The notes under the pieces are model-generated. The model saw nothing but the letters and a program-made list of their open reading frames with translations, searched no databases and was not told where the DNA came from. Below are positions 58,212 to 64,000 of a DNA stretch of 64,000 bases, in pieces. Each line of letters starts with the position of its first letter. The first letter of the stretch is position 1. Location of the stretch: assembly GCA_949130495.1 (NCBI GenBank), contig OX422218.1, positions 42,664,651 through 42,728,650 of the forward strand. The letters are read 5' to 3'. The translations under genes were made by a program, and so were the position numbers. The DNA is from Sambucus nigra. Lineage: Eukaryota; Streptophyta; Magnoliopsida; Dipsacales; Adoxaceae.

Positions 58212-60887
58212 TTATATCGTACCTGTGGTGAAAACCTCTGGATATTGTTCCCGCATATCCTCCTCCCGCTCCCAGGTAGACTCGTCAACATTGTGATGAC
58301 CCCACTGTACTCTAACCAATGGAACAACCTTGGATCGCAATTTCCGCTCACTATGATCCAGAATAGCTACCGGCCTCTCCTCATACGAGATGTCTGGCTG
58401 TAAGTCGATCTCCTCGAGTGGAATGTGCCAAAAGGCTCTCTCGCTCCTTCGATATTTCTTCAGCGATACCACATGGAATACATCGTGTATCCGCTGAAGA
58501 TGTTCTGGTAACCCAAGCTTATACGCCACCGGTCCCACCCTCTCAATAATAGGGAAAGGTCCTACGTACCGCGGTGCTAACTTACCCTTCTTGCCGAACC
58601 TCATCACCCCTTTCATAGGGGATACCCGGACTAAAACCTGGTCCCCAACTTCTATCTCCACATGTCTTCGAGAAGCATCGGCATAACTCTTCTGCCTGTC
58701 CTGAGCTATCCGAATCCTTCCTCGAATCAACTCTATCTTGGAAGATGTCTCCTGGACAATCTCCGGCCCCAAGAGTTTGTTGTCCCCCACCTCTAACCAA
58801 CAAGAGGGCGAACGACAAGGTCTCCCGTACAGTGCCTCAAGCGGTGCCATGCCAATCGTGAATTGGTAAGAGTTGTTATACGCAAACTCTACCAAAGGAA
58901 GATATTTCTCCCATCCTCCCCCGAAGTCCAAAATGCACATTCTGAGCATGTCTTCCAGCATCTGATTAACTCTCTCAGTCTGTCCGTCAGTCTGTGGGTG
59001 ATACGCTGTACTCAAGCGCAACTCCGTGCCCCTTGCTTCCTGAAAGCTCTGCCAAAAGTGGGCGACAAAATTTTTTTCTTGGTCGGATACAATATTTATT
59101 GGTACCCCATGCAGCTTAACAATCTCTGCTATGAATAGCTGTGCATAACGCATCGTCTCAAAGTCTGTGCGTACCGGAAAAAAGTGGGCCACCTTAGTCA
59201 ACCGATCCACAATAACCCATATGGAGTCGTGACCCCTCTGCGATACAGGTAACCCTGTGATGAAGTCCATGGAGATGCTTTCCCACTTCCTCACGGGAAT
59301 TTCTAACGGCTGTAGCATCCGTGATGGTCTCTGGTGGTCAACTTTCACAAGCTGACACGTGGAACATTTCGAAACAAACTCCGCTATGTCCCGTTTCATC
59401 CCTGCCCACCAATACTGCCTCCTCATATCTTGGTACATTTTATCCCCACCGGGATGTACCGCAAATTTCGAACCATGGGATTCTGTCATAACAGCGTGCC
59501 TCAAATCCTCATCCTCTGGCACCATTAACCTCCCATTAAAGCGTAGGCCTCCTTCTGAGCTAATTGAGTAACCCTCTGCTCCCTCAGCTAACAACTGGCC
59601 CACCCTATCCCGACAAATCTGATCCTCTGCCTGAGCCTTCACAACTCGCATAATGATCGCGGGTGTGATGGATAATGCTGACATGCAAGCCTTGGCTACG
59701 TCATTCTCATATCGAAGCTCTCTCCACTTCGCTTTCCATACCTCCGATATCTCCCCAGTCGGCCTTCGGCTCAATGCGTCTGCTACCAGATTGGCCTTAC
59801 CGGGATGATACTGAATATCAAACTGGTAGTCCTTCACGAATTCTAGCCACCGCCTCTGCCTCATATTCAGATCCTTCTGTGTGAAGAGATACTGAAGTGA
59901 CTTGTGATCCGTGAATAGAGTAAACTGCTCTCCTAGAAGATAATGCCTCCATATCCTCAAAGCAAAAATGACCGCTGCCAACTCTAGGTCGTGAGTGGGG
60001 TGATTCCTCTCATGGGGCTTTAGCTTCCTGGAAGCATAAGCTATAGCCCTTTCCTCCTGCTGGAGCACACCCCCAAGACCCCGTAAGGATGCGTCTGTGT
60101 AAACCCGATACTCTAGACCTCCCTTTGGCAATGCAAGCACGGGTGCAGATGTCAACTTGTCCTTTAGCTCGTCGAACGCTAATTGACAATTATCATCCCA
60201 ATTGAAAGGTACCCCTTTCCAAGTAAGATTCGTCAAAGGTCCTGCAATCTTAGAGAATCCCTTAATGAATCGCCTGTAGTAACCGGCCAAACCCAGAAAA
60301 CTGCGCACCTCGGTTGGTGTCGTGGGCTGTCCCCACTCCCTCACCGCCGACACCTTATTCGGATCCACTGCAATACCCTGATCTGACACGATGTGACCAA
60401 GGAACTGTACCTCCCATAGCCAGAATCCACACTTCCCTAATTTGGCGTAGAGCTGATGATCCCTCAGTGTCTGTAAAACTATGAACAGATGCTCTGCGTG
60501 CTCCTCCTTGGTGCGCGAGTATATTAGGATGTCATCAATGAACACGATGACAAACTGATCTAGGTACTCCTTGAAAACCCTGTTCATGAGATCCATGAAC
60601 ACTGCAGGTGCATTGGTGAGCCCGAAGGGCATCACCCTGAACTCATATGATCCATACCGCGACAAGAAAGCGGTCTTAGGAACATCCCCCTCTCGGATAC
60701 GCAGTTGATGATACCCAGACCTCAAGTCGACCTTGGAGAAGTTAGACTCCCCTCTCAACTGGTCAAATAAATCATCAATCCGAGCTAACGGATATTTATT
60801 CCGTATCGTCACCTTGTTCAACTCCCTATAATCCACGCACAAGCTGAGTGAGCCATCTCGCTTCTTTACAAACAACACCGGCGCACC
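58212..60887 (-). CDS. pol: Copy B Pol: RT, RNase H, integrase, chromodomain (intact segment)
   Basis: 888 codons open from just after the TGA at 60888 to TAA at 58212. Residues counted from the GTG at 60878: RT with FIDD at 113-116; RNase H with D262, E299 and D324; integrase zinc motif H468, H475, C505, C508; catalytic D538, D599 and E635 (the DD35E spacing); then the GPY-type region and a chromodomain at about 834-883 (ERPVAIL..VQWG..ESTWE). It would copy the RNA and insert the cDNA; the chromodomain is thought to steer integration to heterochromatin in this clade. All catalytic residues are present, but the segment is cut off from Gag by upstream stops. Confidence 0.93.
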   Translation of the reverse strand, partial: GAPVLFVKKRDGSLSLCVDYRELNKVTIRNKYPLARIDDLFDQLRGESNFSKVDLRSGYHQLRIREGDVPKTAFLSRYGSYEFRVMPFGLTNAPAVFMDLMNRVFKEYLDQFVIVFIDDILIYSRTKEEHAEHLFIVLQTLRDHQLYAKLGKCGFWLWEVQFLGHIVSDQGIAVDPNKVSAVREWGQPTTPTEVRSFLGLAGYYRRFIKGFSKIAGPLTNLTWKGVPFNWDDNCQLAFDELKDKLTSAPVLALPKGGLEYRVYTDASLRGLGGVLQQEERAIAYASRKLKPHERNHPTHDLELAAVIFALRIWRHYLLGEQFTLFTDHKSLQYLFTQKDLNMRQRRWLEFVKDYQFDIQYHPGKANLVADALSRRPTGEISEVWKAKWRELRYENDVAKACMSALSITPAIIMRVVKAQAEDQICRDRVGQLLAEGAEGYSISSEGGLRFNGRLMVPEDEDLRHAVMTESHGSKFAVHPGGDKMYQDMRRQYWWAGMKRDIAEFVSKCSTCQLVKVDHQRPSRMLQPLEIPVRKWESISMDFITGLPVSQRGHDSIWVIVDRLTKVAHFFPVRTDFETMRYAQLFIAEIVKLHGVPINIVSDQEKNFVAHFWQSFQEARGTELRLSTAYHPQTDGQTERVNQMLEDMLRMCILDFGGGWEKYLPLVEFAYNNSYQFTIGMAPLEALYGRPCRSPSCWLEVGDNKLLGPEIVQETSSKIELIRGRIRIAQDRQKSYADASRRHVEIEVGDQVLVRVSPMKGVMRFGKKGKLAPRYVGPFPIIERVGPVAYKLGLPEHLQRIHDVFHVVSLKKYRRSERAFWHIPLEEIDLQPDISYEERPVAILDHSERKLRSKVVPLVRVQWGHHNVDESTWEREEDMREQYPEVFTTGTI

Positions 60888-61664
60888 TCACGGCGATGTA
60901 CTCCGCCGAATAAAACCCTGACCCAGTAGTTGCTGAATCTGTTCCCTCAATTCCCGCATCTCTGAAGGGGCCATACGGTAAGGTGCCCGAGCAATCGGCC
61001 TCGTCCCCGGTGTTAAATCGATAACAAATTCGATTTCTCTGCTGGGTGCTAATCCTGGTATCTCCTGCAATACATCCTCAAAGTCCCTCACTATAGGAAT
61101 AGAGTCTAAAGGGACTACCACCTCCTGTGAGGTTTCCTCCTCAATGTAATATAAGTGAGTGCGCGACCCTCCCTCAGGAAGCGGCATTGCTATCAGGAAC
61201 ATCTCCTGTCCCAGAATGGAGAACACGATTGTCCTCTCATACCAATCCACCGTAGCCCGGTAACCTGCCAACCAATCCATGCCTAAGATGACATCATACC
61301 CCTCCATATCTAACACTAAGAGGTCTGCTGCTAAACTAAGCCTCCCAATTAAAATGTCTACTCCTCGACAAATCGAGCGAATCAAAGCCCCGCTGCCTAC
61401 TGGCGACTCTACACTCATACGGAGGCTACCTGTTGTCTCTAATAACCCAGCCCGTTTAGCAAAATTAGATTTAATGAATGAATGTGATGCTCCCATGTCA
61501 AAAAGAATGCTACCCTCATGCCCATGAATGAAAAACATACCCTCAACCGCTGGCGGCGCCTGCTGTGCTGGAGGATTGGGAATATCCCGAACGTTATACA
61601 CACGTCCGTAGTGCATCTGCCCCTGCTGCTGTGGGGCGGGTGGAGCTGGTGCTGCTGGCGGCAT
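60888..61664 (-). CDS. Copy B protease segment
   Basis: 258 codons from an ATG at 61664 (MPPAAPAPPAPQ) to TGA. The Pro/Gln-rich linker is followed by EGMFFIHGHE and ILFDMGASHSFI, the retropepsin active-site loop with Asp at polyprotein residue 443 (counting from 62825), then VILGMDWLAG. The C-terminal part, RPIARAPYRMAPSEM, already belongs to the RT N-terminal extension. It would process the Gag-Pol precursor. Confidence 0.85.
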   Translation of the reverse strand: MPPAAPAPPAPQQQGQMHYGRVYNVRDIPNPPAQQAPPAVEGMFFIHGHEGSILFDMGASHSFIKSNFAKRAGLLETTGSLRMSVESPVGSGALIRSICRGVDILIGRLSLAADLLVLDMEGYDVILGMDWLAGYRATVDWYERTIVFSILGQEMFLIAMPLPEGGSRTHLYYIEEETSQEVVVPLDSIPIVRDFEDVLQEIPGLAPSREIEFVIDLTPGTRPIARAPYRMAPSEMRELREQIQQLLGQGFIRRSTSP

Positions 61665-61718
61665 CTAACCCTGTTGGCCCTGCTGGGCACCTTGCTGATG
61701 GCCTCTGCCCCTCTGCGG

Positions 61719-61760
61719 GCACTCCCTCTTGAAGTGTCCTGGCTGGCCACAGGCGAAACA
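61719..61760 (-). other. Zinc knuckle (CX2CX4HX4C) of copy B
   Basis: CFACGQPGHFKREC, the Gag nucleocapsid motif that binds the element RNA. It lies in the Gln/Gly-rich segment between the first two stops. Confidence 0.9.
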
Positions 61761-62015
61761 GCGTTTCTGGTCGTCACTCTGCCGTTGGCCCTGCTGGCCC
61801 TTACGTTGCTGGCCCTGTTGGCCTCCCCCGTTGTTCCCTTGGCCCTGACGGCCCGGAGGAACCTGTTGTTGCTGATTAGGGCCTAGTTTCCCCTGCCTGA
61901 ACCCCTGTCCTCCCGGTCGGAACCCACCAGGCTTAAACTTCTTAGCCTGATTCCCTTGCTGAATGATAATCTGCTGCTGTGTGTCACTTATCTCACTACT
62001 AGTAACCGCCTTGCC

Positions 62016-62825
62016 CTACTGGCTCGGCTCACCTGCCTTCTTGTTCCCCTTAGCATGGAAACGATGATCCTGGCAATGTACAAGTGCGGCATTAACGACA
62101 TCTGTATAAGTCACTAACGTCGGATTTCCAATCAAGTGCTGCCTGATCCTCCAGGCTAAGCCATCCATGAACTTTGACTTCTTCCGCTCCTCATCGCTCA
62201 CCTCATTTGGCACAAAGTTTGCCAAACGGGTGAACTCCTCCTCATATTCTTCCACTGACCTATCACCCTGTACCAACTCGGTGAATTTCTTTCTCATCTC
62301 AGACTCTACTGCTCGAGGAAAGTACTTGTGGTCAAACCGCACCCAGAATTCAGAAATCGGCATCAAATCCCGCTCCTCAGCGGTGGTAACGGACTCCCAC
62401 CACTGTAAGGCTGCCCCCGATAGACGGAAGGTAGCCAACATCTGTTTCTGCACCTCTGTACCCTCTAACATGCGCAAATGGCGCTGAATGTTCTTCTTCC
62501 AGTCACAAGCCTCCACCACATTGGTGCTACCTCGGAACTCGGGTGGGTGACCCTTCTGAAAGGTCTCCCTCACTCGCTGCCAAGACGGTGGTCCCACTGG
62601 AGCCTGAACTGCTGGAGCCATTGGAGGCGGTGCCTGGGGCTGTGGAAAATGAGCTGCCATAGCTCGCATTGCTGTCTCGACCGCTTGGGCCACTATCACT
62701 GCCACCTGAGTGGTAGAAATCAACTCGGGTGGGGGTGGTGGTGGCGGTATATGTGGCTCCTGGCGAGCCTCCCTCACCTCATCTCTAGCCTCAACCCTCT
62801 CCGCTCTCTGTCTCTTTGGTGGCAT
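62016..62825 (-). CDS. gag: Copy B Gag (N-terminal and capsid part)
   Basis: I take the ATG at 62823-62825 (MPPKRQRAERVE), typical of chromovirus Gags, rather than an in-frame ATG 23 codons upstream in leader sequence. A basic/acidic N-terminus and a run of seven prolines precede the capsid region with WQRVRETFQKGHPPEF, ATFRLSGAALQWWESV, FDHKYFP and VEEYEEEFTRL, the retrotransposon Gag core. It ends GEPSQ at a TAG at 62016-62018, before the knuckle. The protein would form the virus-like particle. It lacks RNA-binding knuckles unless the stop is read through. Confidence 0.9.
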   Translation of the reverse strand: MPPKRQRAERVEARDEVREARQEPHIPPPPPPPELISTTQVAVIVAQAVETAMRAMAAHFPQPQAPPPMAPAVQAPVGPPSWQRVRETFQKGHPPEFRGSTNVVEACDWKKNIQRHLRMLEGTEVQKQMLATFRLSGAALQWWESVTTAEERDLMPISEFWVRFDHKYFPRAVESEMRKKFTELVQGDRSVEEYEEEFTRLANFVPNEVSDEERKKSKFMDGLAWRIRQHLIGNPTLVTYTDVVNAALVHCQDHRFHAKGNKKAGEPSQ

Positions 62826-63000
62826 CTCAAATAGATTTAATTGTATAAGTACACAATTTATACAAAAACTTATAGCAGGAATACGATATCTCACAAGCGG
62901 AAAATATAATCAACAGTCCTAATAATAGGGCTCTATAACAACCGAACGCTACGCTGAAACATAGAAAGCCGCACAGATCCTAAGGACACTAGAACCTGAT

Positions 63001-63012
63001 GCTCTGATACCA
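63001..63012 (-). other. Primer-binding site of copy B, initiator-Met tRNA
   Basis: Perfect TGGTATCAGAGC on minus, 2 nt from the LTR end. The next bases (ATCAGGTTCTAGTGTCC) are identical to those in family C. Confidence 0.92.
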
Positions 63013-63014
63013 TC

Positions 63015-64000
63015 TGTGACACCCCGCCTAATTAATCCCGGGTGATCAGTCCTAAATCAAGTTAGAACATGTTTCTCATTTGGTCCATTCTTAGCATCAC
63101 TGTCGTCTTATTAAATTACTAACCACCTAAGTGAGAAAAATAGACTGGTGCCAATTTTTATCTTTCATTATTTAAACAAAAACCCATGCGAAAAATAAAA
63201 TAATACAACAATCACAGATAACTGAATTAATCATCCACAAGTAAAAATAATTAACCGAATAAACCATCAGTCCAAATAATAATAAATCCTGTAAAGACAA
63301 GAATGAACTCCCAACAAGTCTGATACAAATAAACGGAATGTGAGCGACATGCTCGAATAACTAATCATGAATTTCTACATTAAGATCGAAGAATGAGGCG
63401 TCTATCAAAATCCCGCAACATCCACATATCCTGCAGCAACGGATCCCTGGAATTTAGTCAAGGCTAGCGTCCCTGTGGCTGGACACCTAAAAGGTTTTGA
63501 AAATAGATTTATAGCAAGGGTTAGTACCCAAAACATTTGGAAAACATTTAACAAATGATTAACTTGCAGTAATAAATAAATATGCATGCTCTTCATATTC
63601 TAGTTAGTATCGCACTCTCTTGAGGACTTCCTTACCCCTCCTCTAATGTACATTACTAACACTTTAATTAAATTACCGAGTTATTCATCTCATGACTAGA
63701 TAATTAACATAGTTTCTTTATACCCACCCTACTCTAACTGAGTATATAGTGATGATGATTTTTAAGTTATTAGTAACATCAAATTAACTAAAACATTTCC
63801 CTTTTTAAATTCATATAACTTCTACACTTGTTATACATATGAAACCACTCATATTTTTCATTACTAACCCGTATATAATTAATTATCCAATTATATACTT
63901 ATAATCATATTTCAGCATTCACAATCATACTGTAATATATTTAACAACTTGCATCCACCCGAGTAAAATACTCACAGAATGTAAATTCTATAAAGTGCTA
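63015..64000 (-). repeat. A/B array LTR 3 (5' LTR of copy B), cut by window edge
   Basis: It starts TGTGACACCCC on plus and follows LTRs 1 and 2 with few substitutions for the 986 bp visible. Only the sense 3' part is present. Confidence 0.92.

Larger units (their letters stand above)
58212..62825 (-). pseudogene. gag-pol: Copy B gag-pol polyprotein frame, broken by three stops
   Basis: One uninterrupted phase of 1,538 codons from the ATG at 62823-62825 to the TAA at 58212, with no frameshift. In-frame stops are TAG 62016-62018, TAG 61665-61667 and TGA 60888-60890. Each is one G-to-A or C-to-T step from a sense codon seen in copy A or in the family (Gln, Gln, Trp). They fall between Gag and the zinc knuckle, between the knuckle and protease, and between protease and RT. 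No Gag-Pol frameshift site is needed, as Gag and Pol share one frame. Confidence 0.9.
46433..64000 (-). mobile_element. Chromovirus A/B array: LTR-internal A-LTR-internal B-LTR (right end outside window)
   Basis: Three LTRs (46433-49888, 54719-58175, 63015 onward) flank two gag-pol internal regions (49889-54718, 58176-63014). LTRs run on plus from TGTGACACCCC to GGGGTGTTACA. Polarity is minus: PBS on the right, PPT on the left of each unit. Gag, zinc knuckle, protease, RT, RNase H, integrase and chromodomain identify a Ty3/gypsy chromovirus. The left flank is CCTTT (46428-46432); the matching flank is not in the window. The host is LTR G. Confidence 0.92.

Noticed and set aside
1..64000. tRNA, rRNA or microRNA genes
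   Set aside because: I looked for tRNA box patterns and obvious long hairpins with mature-like arms and saw none I could support; the initiator-tRNA matches are short primer-binding sites.

Overview
This window is repeat-rich plant nuclear DNA, and I could not recognise a single host gene. The evidence for a plant is chromodomain-bearing Ty3/gypsy polyproteins (chromoviruses), initiator-Met tRNA primer sites, very long LTRs (2.8-3.8 kb), a Helitron-type 3' terminus, and AT-rich DNA with long (TA)n tracts. A eudicot is my guess, not something the sequence proves. The long LTRs and C-terminal chromodomain fit the Tekay/Del group of chromoviruses; a phylogeny of the RT would be needed to confirm that.

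Layout. 1-1035 is the 5' part of a minus-strand LTR (LTR E) cut by the window edge. 1036-6510 is AT-rich DNA with several small repeats and no recognisable gene. 6511-24095 is a nest: a probable solo LTR (LTR D, halves 6511-7327 and 20888-24095) contains a decayed plus-strand LTR element (element 1, 7328-20887), whose 3' LTR holds a Helitron-like insertion (about 15633-19520). 24117-24362 is a foldback/MITE-like inverted repeat. 25525-41405 is a minus-strand LTR-internal-LTR-internal-LTR array of a non-autonomous family (family C), flanked by a perfect 5-bp target duplication. 41411-43796 is unannotated. 43797-45099 starts with a minus-strand LTR end (LTR F); 45100-46432 is a plus-strand LTR (LTR G). 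46433-64000 is a second LTR-internal-LTR-internal-LTR array of a gag-pol chromovirus (copies A and B), cut by the right window edge. Copy B has one polyprotein frame broken by only three stop codons; copy A has many.

How the parts relate. Chromovirus A/B, family C and element 1 share a primer-binding site and the bases after it, a polypurine tract and LTR termini. C has no usable gag-pol and element 1 only relics, so they look like non-autonomous elements that could use proteins of an A/B-like partner; this is inference. Across the LTRs, otherwise diverged, I see the same ordered cis-layout: a U3 motif TCGAGATAGTC, a TATA box and purine-rich leader, a stem-loop overlapping an AG|GCAAGT splice-donor-like site, an array of TCGA-centred palindromes in pairs at fixed spacing (19 bp in one class, 22-24 bp in another), a conserved GC-rich block, and in several families a hairpin near the LTR 3' end. 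A short module (core GGTTCCTTGTTTGGATTTCG) occurs 15 times, in both LTRs and internal regions of the non-autonomous elements, and not in A/B. These shared cis-modules are the most interesting signal in the window.
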